Below are positions 31,701 to 42,063 of a stretch of DNA of 64,000 nt, piece by piece. The translations under genes were made by a program, and so were the position numbers. Source of the stretch: Gracilaria gracilis (taxonomy: Eukaryota; Rhodophyta; Florideophyceae; Gracilariales; Gracilariaceae). The notes under the pieces were generated by a model. That model made no database searches, was not told where the DNA came from, and saw only the letters and a program-made list of their open reading frames with translations. Location of the stretch: assembly GCA_030374805.1 (NCBI GenBank), contig JARGSG010000212.1, positions 186,001 through 250,000 on the forward strand, in the 5' to 3' direction. Each line of letters opens with the position of its first letter. Within the stretch, counting starts at the first letter, position 1.

Positions 31701-33102
31701 CTCGTTCATGAGTGAAATGCGCTACCGGTTCCGGCAAAGTGTACAGTCCGGAACGTTTATCGCGCTTTCCTGACCCAATGTGGAAACCATTGTCATGAAT
31801 CAGACGAACTTCTGCAGAACGGAAACGTGACTCAATCTGTTTGTCGGCTAAGCAACCTACAGAAACCAAGTTGTACTCCATTGAAGGAACCAGGAGTGCA
31901 TCACTCAGACGTAAAATCACATTCTCGAAAGGCAGAATCACATCTCCACGCTGAGTTGCAGACACACATGTCTCTGCAAGCTGTATAACACGCTTCTCCA
32001 CATCATGCAGTGTACTGGGAATGAATGCGGAAGCAGAATGGAAGTAGTGCGAGGTCGCTCCACTATCTGCGTAAGTGTCCATGTCTCTTTGAGTGGGTGG
32101 TAGAACCGTTGCTTTCTCCATAGACATGCCAGCTATTTCGATCTTGGACGATTTGCCAGATGATTTTGAAGAGGTCTTCGGCTTATCTTTTGACTTCAAT
32201 GTAAGCTTGTCCAGGATACTCTTCGGTAAATGGTTGTCCGGATTGTCTGGGTTCATGTAGCATCGGTCCTGAGTGTGTCCATCACGATCACAAAAATCGC
32301 AGTGATGACCATTGGTGCTACCAGCTGCCAGTGCACGATTAGTAGGAGCATCATCAAAGTCATTTCCATCTCGATGATTTGCACTTGCAGAGGTACCAGA
32401 CTGCCTTCCAGAACCTTTTCCTTTATTCTTCTCGCGACTGCGACTACGTCCAGAAGTTATATGACGTGCATTGTACTCATCGATAAGTGTGGTAGCAACA
32501 TAATTCCAAGTCAGTTCGGATATTTCCTTGGTGCGCAACGCCGCAGCGGTAGACTCCAAAGAACTTTGCGGATCAATAGAAGCCAAAAGCATAGGAGCCT
32601 TATGCGATTCCGGAATAGCGGCATCCTTGCCCATGCGATCCAACTGTGAGAACAATGCAGTGAATTGATCGACATACTCAGACATGTTCTGTCCATTGTA
32701 CGACATACGGAACAGTTGAGTCTGAACCGCGATCCGAGAAACCGTTCGATTAGATGCATAACGCGCATCAAGCATCTTGAGCATTCGTGCCGGATCATCA
32801 TCCACGTCCATTACCACACGTTGAGGGGCATCGCTAAGTGCACATATGATGATCCCACAGGCCTTCTCACGCTTAGACAATGAGCGAATGCCCTCTGCAG
32901 AAGATCCTTGACCATCCGTACCAGTGGTATCAGTGGATACAGACTGCTCAGCATCAGTGTTAACAACATTCCAGACACCTTTGATGCGACATGCGGCACG
33001 AAGATGATGCCGCCAGAGTGCGTAATCCTCACCGCGCTTGCCATGGAAGCGGGGAATCTTCACACCAGAGTTGGTCTCAGTTTCCTTTTCCGAGTTTGAC
33101 AT
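28780..33102 (-). CDS. Copia B1 gag-pol polyprotein, intact
   Basis: About 1440 residues from the ATG of MSNSEKETETNSG. The upstream 56 open codons are leader, and A1 and B2 share this start. Gag has the zinc knuckle CDFCDRDGHTQDRC. Next come the protease DTYADSGATSHYF, the HHCC finger (LWHRRLAHM ... CRSCRLGK), and a DDE integrase with VHTDIIGPL, KLHSDGAKEY and HNAIAERINRT. A long acidic linker ends in a basic RYPQRTRRAPRRW stretch. RT has QVDVKTAFLNGDLDEDVWV and YILVYVDDLLIF; RNase H has YVDSDYAGDKSDRKS, ALSTAEAEYYAL and HSDNQVAIDW. There is no internal gag/pol frameshift signal, so gag and pol are made as one chain. The stop overlaps the LTR. Confidence 0.95.
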   Translation of the reverse strand: MSNSEKETETNSGVKIPRFHGKRGEDYALWRHHLRAACRIKGVWNVVNTDAEQSVSTDTTGTDGQGSSAEGIRSLSKREKACGIIICALSDAPQRVVMDVDDDPARMLKMLDARYASNRTVSRIAVQTQLFRMSYNGQNMSEYVDQFTALFSQLDRMGKDAAIPESHKAPMLLASIDPQSSLESTAAALRTKEISELTWNYVATTLIDEYNARHITSGRSRSREKNKGKGSGRQSGTSASANHRDGNDFDDAPTNRALAAGSTNGHHCDFCDRDGHTQDRCYMNPDNPDNHLPKSILDKLTLKSKDKPKTSSKSSGKSSKIEIAGMSMEKATVLPPTQRDMDTYADSGATSHYFHSASAFIPSTLHDVEKRVIQLAETCVSATQRGDVILPFENVILRLSDALLVPSMEYNLVSVGCLADKQIESRFRSAEVRLIHDNGFHIGSGKRDKRSGLYTLPEPVAHFTHERALTSSQVDLDCALKASMTALTQLWHRRLAHMNPRDLQVVHKHADGVPSLAKMEEVCRSCRLGKAHKLPFPGSFSRESSVGDKVHTDIIGPLTTSFPDRFKYASAFVDDHSRYVIIGFMKHRSQISEVYDGVAQKLKQLGGVAVKKLHSDGAKEYIALQDNPENAFEDTSFSPPYTLEHNAIAERINRTMEEAARAMLIQANLPECLWVFALKHVQFVRNRVPHSTTGSTPYSLMTGNRPTLKHTRVFGCAAFVLKMIEGTMFESRALEGVYLQTLEHGVFDVLVRDDDGLPRIMHSRHVTFDENSFPGAEYLEEFMEDECASDTDYSSEAAPCSDSDGSYPDDPGDEVNVDDICDSTSGPDDESGPIAEEALPAPSNESSDDGVDNAEGDGSADESDHHPANDTAHEPTGDTDDSTEPPRYPQRTRRAPRRWYMAASATTSAVQVTTSDEPTLKEAMSATPIEQSLWRAAIEDELASLESKNTWKEDKSPSQQPLPTHIVLKVKRNADGSVERFKARVVAGGNHQTFGENYMETYAPVVSFGIVRFFLYLTLCLQMYIAQVDVKTAFLNGDLDEDVWVMSPRGVSGIGSRCYKLQKAMYGLKQAHLAWHTKLTGDLRAIGFQELPSAHCVFRRASKHKGYAYILVYVDDLLIFTPSAEERSRILEELRSLYEIRVENKVTLYLGVELTWSIDDDGRLTGMQLAQPLYIEGMLRRFGLDRSKPARSPMVESFFIGLAEEEDKSPQDVQLYQQMIGSLLYLALRTRVDILAPVLILARYQSNPTPYCHRAAKRVLRYLQGTCKHGLNYHAGSLNMEAYVDSDYAGDKSDRKSMSGYMIKFGSAVVFFGAKKQASVALSTAEAEYYALTMAAQEVVWMKRLLSELDLDVDGAVPLHSDNQVAIDWSAGERCPSGRAKHIDVKLHFIRELVKESVIDVKYIPTELNDADILTKPLGPLSIQAIMKRIGLGQELEEEC

Positions 33103-33784
33103 TGTGAAAGACTCGTTCCGAATACAACCAGATCCAGGAAACCAAGTAGAAAACAGGAGAGAGAAACAAAAGTACCTTTTGACAAACAACAATACAAGGA
33201 GTGTGAGGGACTCAATGCTTATGTTACACAAAGAGGGCAGAGGCTGGAGTGGAGTACTCTCGACACTCAACAGCGAAGGCGCCAGCGGAGACCGTGTAAC
33301 GAAGTCTACAACGCTCGTCGGGACGCGTCCCGTACGCGATCACAGGCGGAGTTCGGGTACTCGAGGCCTGGAGTATATATACTCACGGGTGAGACAGAAC
33401 TCAAACCCGGAAACAAGAAAGAAGAAGAAGAAAGAAGCAGCGGGTCTACTGGCAGGAGTTATCTAGCTCCGGTTACCCTAGAGGTCCGAACCTCTGATCC
33501 CTGGTTACTCTCTCCAGGTGAGATGCGATATCTTCTTGACCTACCCTGCTCTGCGCACTTCAGAGCGAGGGGCTTTACAATCCGTACGAGGCGTCCCAGG
33601 CAGGTTAGTAGCCAAAGATATGCGTTCATCAGTTAGCCCCTGCTAGTCACTTGCGGGAAATCAGCGCGGTCCTTCGCGCTCGCTCGCTCGGTCGCCCAAT
33701 ACGCGTACCTGTCGCAGATAGGAAAACTTCTTAGAATCCAAATGAAAAGTTAGAAGAGCGTGACGTCTGCGAATAGTCGACGCT
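33103..33784 (-). other. B1 leader
   Basis: Untranslated leader between the primer site and gag. It contains the 'acgctcgtcgggacgcgtcc' module once (A1 has it twice) and the leader block shared with A and C (about 33440-33530). Confidence 0.6.
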
Positions 33785-33798
33785 CTGGGCCCATAACC
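33785..33798 (-). promoter_or_regulatory. Primer-binding site of B1
   Basis: The plus-strand ctgggcccataacc abuts the 5' LTR and is the same initiator-tRNA anticodon-arm match as in A1. Because B1 is intact, this is the most reliable instance. Confidence 0.78.
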
Positions 33799-34526
33799 TG
33801 ACGCAACGAACGCAGGTTAGAGAAGGAAAGGGGAAAGTAGTGAAGAAGATGAGTAAGACAAACAAAGGGGGTAGGCCACCTTCTTCCCGAGTTTAGTGAT
33901 CGGGCAGCGATCGCAACCTACAAATACTCTAGCGCGCGCCGCCGCCGTCGCATCCAGCGACATAACTGCACACGTTGTCAAAGTGTACACTTTGACAGCC
34001 AAAGCGCGCGCAAAACACAATACGAATTCAAACAACTAAATCAAATCGTGCCAAATCCAATGCCAACTCCATGATCCATATCTTGCTCTAAAAAATTGAC
34101 AATTTCGGTCTGGCACAGCCAACACCCTCGCGCCGCTCAGAATCGCACATTCGCTCCAAAACCCTTCATAGTAGCCCAGAATCGCATACATTGCACAACC
34201 CCTCACAATGGCCTATAATAGCAGATACTCCGCTAACGCATAACTGGCCACCACCTATAGGCTGCAGCCAATCACAGCGTATCACTTGTTCCATCTGCCC
34301 TTCTCGCTCCATACAACACGTTCCACTTGTGCAAATCACGTTGCATGTAGCCATTTGCAGTAGCCAATCATATTGCAGTATCACGTTCGGTTCGCGGAGA
34401 CACGCATATGCGCTTTTCTCATGAGGGTGCCCAAAAGTGCCCATGCTCCCCTGCAACTTTGTATTCCAAGTACTTGGAGCACCTTTGAGGGACTGACAGG
34501 CACTCGACCACATCCATACATCAACA
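33799..34526 (-). repeat. B1 5' LTR
   Basis: 728 bp. On the coding strand it holds paired CCAAT-type boxes, the palindrome at 34403-34412 (CGCATATGCG), and a TATA-like tatttgtagg close to 33914-33924 that probably sets the transcription start. Confidence 0.93.
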
Positions 34527-34619
34527 AGCGCAAGCACAAGCTGAACTTTCTCCTTCCAGATATGGAAGTTATCTTCACCCAACTTCTCAATCTTGATCCC
34601 AGTGAACGAGTCCATGCCA

Positions 34620-35814
34620 CAAAGTGAGATTAAAAGCGATCCCAGATGAAAGAAATGGCAGACACAACAGGACAACAGCAAACCACAACAGCAAACAAAC
34701 AAACAACCAGAATAACAACAACAACAATAAAAACAAATAAAACTTCAATAGTCGGGCCCACTGGCAGGAAATACTATTCCCGGTACCCTAGAGAGTCGGA
34801 CCCCTGACCTCCGGAGACCGTCCGGGTTGGAAACGACTTCTGCAGTCAACCCTCTCCCGCGTTCAAGGAGAAGGCGCGATGCTCTCTACGAGACGTCCAG
34901 AGGATGGTTAATGGCCGAAGATATGCCTTCACCAAGTAAAACCCTCTCTGATCTCTTGCAAGAACTTGCGCGACCTTGAAAAAGCAGCTACTTTGACACC
35001 CAAGGGACGCTTCTAGCGAGCAATCAATGAAGATCACAAGTGGCCTGATCCCAATGGGAGGTCAGCCTTCGATACGTTGCCTCCCCGTACTAAAAGCCCA
35101 CTTGACAAGCCAATGAGTCAATTGCACGGATCAAAAGCTCCTTATGGATGCCTTCACCGCCGTCCAAGCACCTAACACACAGTCAGGTTCAACAAACAAA
35201 AGTCAAACACCACAACCAAAGTGCAGTACGCCACAGCACCCCGTTAGCTTTAGCACTCGCGGTACAACATCGTTATCCCCCCAAAAGAACCGGTGGAGCC
35301 CGCTGGTTAGCACGTCCGCCTTGGTTCAAGCCGCCTGGCTCCTGTCCCCGATTACTCGGATCAACCGTTCGTCGCACAGGTATTGCAGTGATGACCAAAA
35401 ATGTCGAGCACACACGTAGTGCACGGACTTCAACAACAACTGCTGAGCACAAAGCTAGTGCCCCGACTTCGATTAAATTGGTCTCAACCTCTCGGATCAG
35501 AACCCGCAAACACTTCGCGGGGATCCCAACCGCAAAAACAATAGAGGGAGACCAAACAAATCGGATAGCGATCGACAACGAGGGCAACAACGGGCACCCA
35601 AACACAATCACGATAGAGAGTCAACGTCGAACCACTACCAAAACAACGCTCTCAGGGAGGAACGCAAACCGTAAAAAGAATACCAACACCAACTGACAAC
35701 ACGGTCAACACACCCGACGCAACGAGAAGACGGTGATAGAAAAACAGCGAAACGGGTGAGCGGCGGTGTGGGAGAGCGGCGAGAGACGAACGATAACGGC
35801 AGAGGGCAGCGGGG
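34620..35814 (-). other. Copia C leader
   Basis: A 1.2-kb untranslated leader between the C primer site (35815-35828) and gag. It carries the leader block shared with A and B near 34760-34830 (ccactggcaggaaat ... ggtaccctagag). The stretch from 35349 to 35828 is homologous to 14728-15226. Confidence 0.65.
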
Positions 35815-35828
35815 CTGGGCCCATAACC
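35815..35828 (-). promoter_or_regulatory. Primer-binding site of copia C
   Basis: The same ctgggcccataacc as the other families, directly inside the 5' LTR, although the C polyprotein is only distantly related to A and B. Confidence 0.75.
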
Positions 35829-36637
35829 TGATGGAGGTTATAGCTGGGAAGGGAAGGTTGATGCCAAGGGAAGGTGGGGATATGCAAAGGAAGTTCGCCA
35901 GCTCTACCTCGGATTTACTTGGAGGTGCCTCTGTCAAAACTTATATAGCACTACGTCGTCGCACTACCGCTCAATTCCACTCGGAGTAAAACCTAAGCCA
36001 CTAAGCAGGGACACTCAGTACTACCAATCATCATCTGACATAACATGGTAACACTGCCACAATTCATGACAGCTTACAACCAACAAGGAACAACAGTGCA
36101 CAACAGTGCATAACAGTGCACCATAAATTTCGTGCCTACTCAACAAGTTACGTGCCTACACATAACGATGACCATGCACAAATTGACACTGTGCCAATAC
36201 ACTGTATTCCGTACACCACACCAATATGTGTATGCTCCAGCTCACCAAGTACCACGTAACCACAAATTCAGTCAATGCCATAAGTTCCACAACATGTTAC
36301 CACAGTGTTCGTGTAATCCTCATCACTGTACCTGACTCATCACCATAGTGCACCAAGTTGCATCAATGTGTTCAACATGTTCACGTACATAACTGTGCAT
36401 ACTGTCCAGCATAACATCTGTGCTAGCTACACACGTGTAGCCCAGAGCAACCCAGTAATGCCATAACACTTGTACACAGTACGTTGCATGTGCACATTTG
36501 CAGTAGCCAATCAGAAGCTAGTTTCACGTTGAGTTTGCACAAACGCGCATATGCGCTTTTCCAGCAGCACCCTCCAAAACAGCCCATGCTCCCGTTCACT
36601 TTTGGTTTCAGTGACAGCACTAGGTCAACATCCAACA
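35829..36637 (-). repeat. Family C LTR (5' LTR)
   Basis: 809 bp, starting TGATGGAGG and ending atccaaca. It contains the palindrome GCGCATATGCGC (36545-36556) and clusters of short acaacagtgca repeats. Confidence 0.9.
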
Positions 36638-36642
36638 AATTC

Positions 36643-37902
36643 GACCATTTCTGGCGCCGAGCAGCCCAAGGAACAGCTCTCAGCCGTCAGTCGCATCCCC
36701 TCCTACGCCATCACCACATGCCAAGTACCTTCTCAGCCACGCCAGCACGCCCTCTAGCGCACCTGTTGCCGGCTTACAGATACCAAAACAGCAATGGGAG
36801 TCGATCTTGAGGATTTTCAATTTTTTTTTTTCAATCAATTGCTTTTTATTTATAGTGTTCCCAATGTCCCATGAAGAGCAGCAGGGTAACTTGAGGGATC
36901 TTGAGGAGATGCCAGACACTAGAGGATCAAGTTGACTGGCTCACCCAGCAGCTGCAATTCTCTCGCAACGATGCAACGGTACTGCAACAGAAGCAAAAGC
37001 AACGTGCTACAGAAATTGAAGCACGGCGTGTGAAGACGGCCGTTAACAGACAGCTACTTAACTCGGCTCCGCCCAACACTGGACGAGCTTAACCGCAGAA
37101 AAACCCTGTCCCTGAAGCAAGGACTGGAACAAATACTGATGTAAAGACTTGGGCGCAGATTGCAAGAGAAGGCCAGCCTCGGTCATTGAACAAGTTACCA
37201 CCTGAGTTTCTTACTCGAATGGCTAAGATAGCTCAAAACCTCAAGTCTGGAGGATATGCTCCACTGCCGACATCTCAATCTCGGCCCCCGAAAATGGAAG
37301 CGCAGTACTTCCGTGGCATACCGCGCGGCCCTTACCGGCCTCTCATGGGACACCTTCGCAGTGGTCTCCCAAGCCGTTGCGTCATCGCTCTGTCCTTCAT
37401 AGGACGTTCGATATTGGAAATCGTGACTGCGTCTGACGTTGCTCACAAACTGGTTGCAGGAATGCGGGCAGCCGGGTACACGCACATGCCTAACTTCGCC
37501 GCCACCTCGAATGCCATGTCATCACGAAAGATGATGAATAAGGCCGAACGACGACAGAAAAACCTGGAGCAGGCGCTATATCGCCTGCAGACTGCAGCAA
37601 CTCGCACAACGTCAGCGTGGTCCAAGCATTGGTACACGCCCCAAGTGAAGGTAACACAGGAGTTATCCGAAAGATATCACTATGAAAGGGGCCCAAACGA
37701 GCCCATTAGAACCGCTTTAGACTTCTAGTGAGGGTCTGTCATCGGATTGAGACCACGATGGTGCTCCCACTTATGACCACGAAATGCGTCGCCCGAACAG
37801 ATTGGTACGAAATGTGTTCTCCGTTAGCATTAATGTGCCGTCGACTACGAGGCAAACCGGTCCAATTCTACATGATGGTCACCAAAATGGTGAGGTATTG
37901 TG
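36643..37902 (+). pseudogene. LINE copy 2, rest of ORF1
   Basis: Continues ORF1 after copia C. It contains the coiled-coil segment (QTLEDQVDWLTQQLQ), a stop at about 37090, and the basic block (YFRGIPRGPYRPLMGHLRSG). After about 37665 it jumps to sequence equivalent to copy 1 position 2457, a deletion of about 650 bp of the acidic tail. The ORF1/ORF2 join (ttgtgatcc, 37898-37906) is preserved. Confidence 0.88.
36814..36896 (-). mobile_element. Tiny 5'-truncated LINE insertion, inverted (copy 5)
   Basis: An 83-bp piece of the LINE 3' UTR end with its A-run (read as a T-run on the plus strand). It is flanked by the 11-bp duplication gatcttgagga (36803-36813, 36897-36907), so it is an independent target-primed insertion into LINE copy 2. 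Confidence 0.9.
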
Positions 37903-38531
37903 ATCCGAGTTGGTACTTTCAACGTGAGAGGTCTGGCACATAGCGAGGCCGAAGTCCACCGTGTATGGAAAATTTTAGGATTAGACTTTCTGTGCGTTGT
38001 GGAAACATGGCAACGTCCCTCCGATGAGGTGTCGTTGGCATTGCCACATGTGAGTGTGGCGCTGGAAGCGGAGTACAGGAGTCGAGCGCCGAGAGGAGGG
38101 ATCACGATTTTCCATCATCAGCGCTTCTGTACGAAGGTCGTGGTCAAATACAGTACCGCGGCATACCAAATCCTGGCACTGAGAGTTCGCCCAGATCTCA
38201 ATGTGATAGGAGTATATCTTAGTCCGAGCGCTTCAGATGAGGACATAAAGGGATTCCTCGAGCGATTGAAGTCTTCGATCTGTGGTCCGACGTTACTGGC
38301 TGGCGACTGGAATGCCCACCATGACGACTGGGATCAACGAACCAACAGGCCTGGTCGTCGACTCCAAGCGTGGATCCGCAAATGGGACCTTTTGCTGAGG
38401 GCTCTATCCGAGTTGACGCCAACATTTCGCACCTCAAATGGTTCGAGTGTAGTGGATTTCTTCATCTCGAAGCGAATGTCTGTTCGAAATGTAGCAACAG
38501 CAAGTGGATCGTGGGATGCGGTCTCGGATCA
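37900..38531 (+). pseudogene. LINE copy 2 ORF2, endonuclease part
   Basis: Open from the GTG at 37900 through the endonuclease domain (TFNVRGL, VVETW, GDWNAHHDDWD, VSDHD), until the solo-LTR stack. The reading continues at 40947. Confidence 0.88.
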
Positions 38532-38652
38532 TGACGCAACGAACGCAGGTTAGAGAAGAGAAGGGAAGAAGAAGTAAAGTAGATGGGTAAAACAAGAAAA
38601 GGGGGTAGGTCACCTTCTCCCCGAGTTTAGTGATCGGGCAGCGATCCCAACC

Positions 38653-40334
38653 TGATGGAGGTTATAGCTGGAAGGGAAGGTTGAGGAGACGCGAGGGAAG
38701 TTCGCCAGCCCTGGCTGGGATTTACTTGGAGGTGCGTAGCTCACAACTTATATAGCACTTCTTCGTTGCACCACCGTGATGGAGGTTATAGATAAGAAAG
38801 AGAAGTTGAGGAGATGCAAGGGAAGTTCGCCAGCTCTGGCTTGGATTTACTTGGAGGTGCTTCTGTCACAACTTGCATAGCAGTACGTCGTCGCACTACC
38901 GATCACTTCCACTCGGAGTAAAACCTAAGCCACTAAGCAGGGACACTCAATACTACCAATCATCATCTGACATAACATGGTAACACTGCCACAATTCATG
39001 ACAGCTTACAACCAACAAGGAACAACAGTGCACAACAGTGCATAACAGTGCACCATAAATTTCGTGCCTACTCAACAAGTTACGTGCCTACACATAACGA
39101 TGACCATGCATAAATTCACATTGTGCCAATACATTGTATTCCGTACACCACACCAATATGTGTATGCTTCAGCTCACCAAGTACCACGTAACCACAAATT
39201 CACTCAATGCCATAAGTTCTACAACATGTTACCACAGTGTTCGTGTAATCCTCATCACTGTACCTGACTCATCACCATAGTGCACCAAGTTGCATCAATG
39301 TGTTCAACATGTACACGTACATAACTGTGCATACTGTCCAGCATACCATCTGTGCTAGCTACACACGTGTAGCCCAGAGCAACCCAGTAATGCCATAACA
39401 CTTGTACACAGTACGTTGCATGTGCACATTTGCAGTAGCCAATCAGAAGCTAGTTTCACGTTGAGTTTGCACAAACGCGCATATGCGCTTTTCCAGCAGC
39501 ACCCTCCAAAACAGCCCATGCTCCCCTGCACTTTTGGTTTCAGTGACAGCACTAAGTCAACATCCAACACACCGAACAACTCCAACTCTGAGTAAAACCT
39601 AAGCCACTAAGCAGGGACACTCAATACTACCAATCATCTTCTAGCATGACATAGTAACGCTGCCACAATTCATGACAGCTTACAACTAACAAGGCACAAC
39701 AGTGCACAGCAGTGCAAAACCATTCCGTACAATACTGCACAACAATGTACAACAATGTACAATCATGTGTATCCATGACAGTGTATACACACAATACGAC
39801 GACGCACCATAAGAACCAGACCACGACAATCCATACACAAACACCCGCACCTGTTGCCTGCAACCTGTAATCAGTACCCGACGCCATAATGTGTATATCT
39901 AGGCTCACCAAGTCACACGTCAGCTACAAGTACCTGTAAACCATATGACGTGAACCAAACACAGCCAACAAGTTCTATGCATCCAGAAACACACATGTGC
40001 ATGCAGCACTACCCGAACATGATGTCAACCACTCAACAGTGTCAACACTCGTGCACCATGTACCAAGTATCCACATTGCTACATGTGCACACTGTGCACC
40101 TCGACCACTCTAGACAACGTGTCCTGGTGTACAGTCTGTCTGTACGAACTCATCTGAACAGCTTGATATTGGACACAGCCCCACATCTGACACGTTCATC
40201 CATTGGTGGCTCTTCCACCATCCAACACAGTTGAGCTACAGAACGACATCAGTCATAGTTTCACATACCAAGGTACCATTCTACACTTGTCACATGTGAA
40301 CAGCTTGATGTCAGTGACAGCATGACATCCAACA
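38653..40334 (-). repeat. Solo LTR of family D, inside the B solo LTR
   Basis: About 884 bp without its own insert. The 5-bp duplication caacc (38648-38652, 40335-40339) lies in the B LTR. It matches the D LTR at 15227-16121. Confidence 0.9.
38777..39569 (-). repeat. Solo LTR of family C, inside the D solo LTR
   Basis: 793 bp, with the 5-bp duplication caccg (38772-38776, 39570-39574). It is the innermost and youngest member of a three-deep stack. Confidence 0.9.
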
Positions 40335-40946
40335 CAACCTACAAATACTCTAGCGCACGCCACCGCCGTCGCAGCCAGCGACATAACAGCACACGCTGGA
40401 AAAGTGTACACTTTGACAGCGAAACCGCGCGCAAAATACAATACGAATTCAAACGACTAAAGAATTCACGCCAAATCCAATGCCAACTCCATGATCCATA
40501 TTTGGCTCCAAAAAATTGACAATTTCGTTCTGGCGCAGCAAACCCTCTCGCGCAGCTTAGAATCGCACATTCGCTCCAAAACCCTTCATAGTAGCCCAGA
40601 ATCGCATACATCACAAAACCCCTAACAGTGGCCTACAATAGCAGATATTCCGCTAACGCATAACTGGCCACCACCTACAGGCTGCAGCCAATCAGAGCGT
40701 ACCACTTGTACCATATGCGCTTCTCGCTCCATACAACACGTTCCACTTGTGCAAATCACGTTGCATGTAGCCATTTCCAGTAGCCAATCATATTGCAGTA
40801 TCACGTTGAGTTCGCGGAGACACGCATATGCGCTTTTCTCATGAGGGTGCCCAAAAGTGCCCATGCTCCCCGGCAACTTTGTATTCCAAGTACTTGGAGC
40901 ACCCTTGAGAGACTGACAGACACTCGACCACATCCATACATCAACA

Positions 40947-42063
40947 GATCACAACATGGTTGTTGCAGACATTGACTGGATGACAACTAAATTCTCACCG
41001 CAAAAACCGAAGATTTCGAGGGCGCAACTCAAATGCGTAGACAAAATAGAAGACGCTCAGACATAATACAAAACCAATTTGCCTAATGTGGCTTCACGTT
41101 TAGACCACGCAACCTCAAAACAGGATCTGGAGGATGCTTGTTGCCAAATTGTGGACACAATCAGTAGCCCCTGGATCACTTCCGTATCAATGCGTCCTGA
41201 CCGATATCGCTTTTTCTGGGATTCTAGTCTTGACGAGTTGAGTCGTGTGCGATCTACGTATTACAAACGGTGGAAACGAAGTGGCAAAATTCAAATGTGG
41301 AATTTGTACAGGGTGATTGACCGATTCATTAAACGTCGTTGTCGGGCAAAGAAGAGAAAACTGTTGGACGAATTTCTTGACACTGCCGAGGACAAAACAG
41401 CATCTCAAACAGTGAATCGAATCAACTCGGTGATGAAATTACGATCTCAACATAGCGCACGGGCACTGGAACGTGGAAATCCATCCATTAGACCCACAGG
41501 ACTATGCTGAGTTTATTGCCGAGTACCAGCCACCAGAATGTGGGGTGAAAGCAGTCTCATTTGACGTTCCGGACTCGTTCTAAATTGCATTGGAAAATTC
41601 GATCAAGGATGTGAAGAAGGGAAGGTCGATTGGACGTGATAACGTGGCGTCGGAAATGCTACAGGTCAGTCCAACTTTGTGCGCGTCTACGCTTCTGAAG
41701 CTGTGACGGGCGTGCGGCAAGTTGGCATATATACCTTTAGCGTTGCGTCAGACACGTATATCTCCCATATACAAGAAAGGCGACATCTCGGTACCATCCA
41801 ACTACCGACCGATATCTGTTCTGTCGCACTTGCGTAAAGCAATCTCGGCTGCATTAAACTCGATTGTGGTGAACTATATCGAGTTTCATGAGTATCAGTA
41901 TGGGTTCTCAAAGTACAATGGAACGGAACAGTCGATTGTGGAGCTGAATAACATCATCATAAACAGGCACTCGCGTGTGGCAGTACTGGATCTAACGAAG
42001 GCGTACAACAAAGTGAACGGAAAACTATTGTCGCAAGTGTGCGCATCGAGGTTACAACCGAAG
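40947..42063 (+). pseudogene. LINE copy 2 ORF2, linker and first RT motifs
   Basis: Continues from the endonuclease end (HNMVVADIDW) to LDLTKAYNKVNGK. The conserved Asp-rich motif reads AYNKV here, against AYDKV in copy 1. Stops occur near 41064, 41508, 41581 and 41705. It is cut by B2 at 42064. Confidence 0.88.

Larger units (their letters stand above)
28058..34526 (-). mobile_element. Copia family B element B1, intact
   Basis: A complete 6469-bp element with two 728-bp LTRs, the 5-bp duplication agcgc (28053-28057, 34527-34531) in copia C gag, a primer site, a polypurine tract and an unbroken polyprotein. The LTRs differ at only a few bases (for example 28160-28170 against 33901-33910), so the insertion is recent. 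This is the best candidate in the window for an autonomous, possibly active retrotransposon. Confidence 0.95.
24126..34619 (-). pseudogene. Copia C gag-pol polyprotein, split by B1 and mutated
   Basis: Gag starts at 34619 (MDSFTGIKIEKLGEDNFHIW, a UBN2-type gag start), is cut by B1 (28058-34526), and resumes at 28057. The zinc knuckle is CYYCGKKGHIQKNC, the protease DWIIDSGATAHMTY, and the integrase finger LWHARMAHV ... CGSCVVGK. Integrase residues are VHSDVSG, RTDNGGEY and NGLAERFNRT. RT has MDVKTAFLNGDLEE and IIALYVDDLLIA; RNase H has YVDSDWAGDVANRKS and ALSSAEAEYVSL. Apart from B1 there is a TGA near 27989 in gag and frameshifts near 26765 (before integrase) and 25940 (after integrase). Its closest relatives would be Tnt1/retrofit-type copia elements, distinct from A and B. 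Confidence 0.92.
22858..36637 (-). mobile_element. Copia family C element, full length, nested
   Basis: A leftward-reading copia element with two LTRs (22858-24105 and 35829-36637) and the exact 5-bp duplication aattc (22853-22857, 36638-36642) in LINE copy 2 ORF1. A 5'-truncated LINE sits in its 3' LTR and the whole of B1 sits in its gag. Without those insertions it is about 6.9 kb. Confidence 0.93.
38532..40946 (-). repeat. Solo LTR of family B, interrupted
   Basis: Both ends of a B-type LTR (tgacgcaacgaacgcagg ... catacatcaaca) lie on either side of a D-type LTR, with the 5-bp duplication gatca (38527-38531, 40947-40951) in LINE ORF2. No internal B sequence remains, so it arose by LTR-LTR recombination. 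It is more diverged than B1 or B2 and hence older. Confidence 0.9.

Noticed and set aside
33103-33270. Upstream in-frame ATG for the B1 polyprotein, giving a hydrophobic N-terminus
   Set aside because: The 56 extra codons are leader. The conserved gag start shared with A1 and B2 is at 33102.
34166-34702. 178-codon frame that looks like a hydrophobic protein fused to gag
   Set aside because: It joins the B1 LTR to the start of copia C gag across the insertion point and is not a gene.
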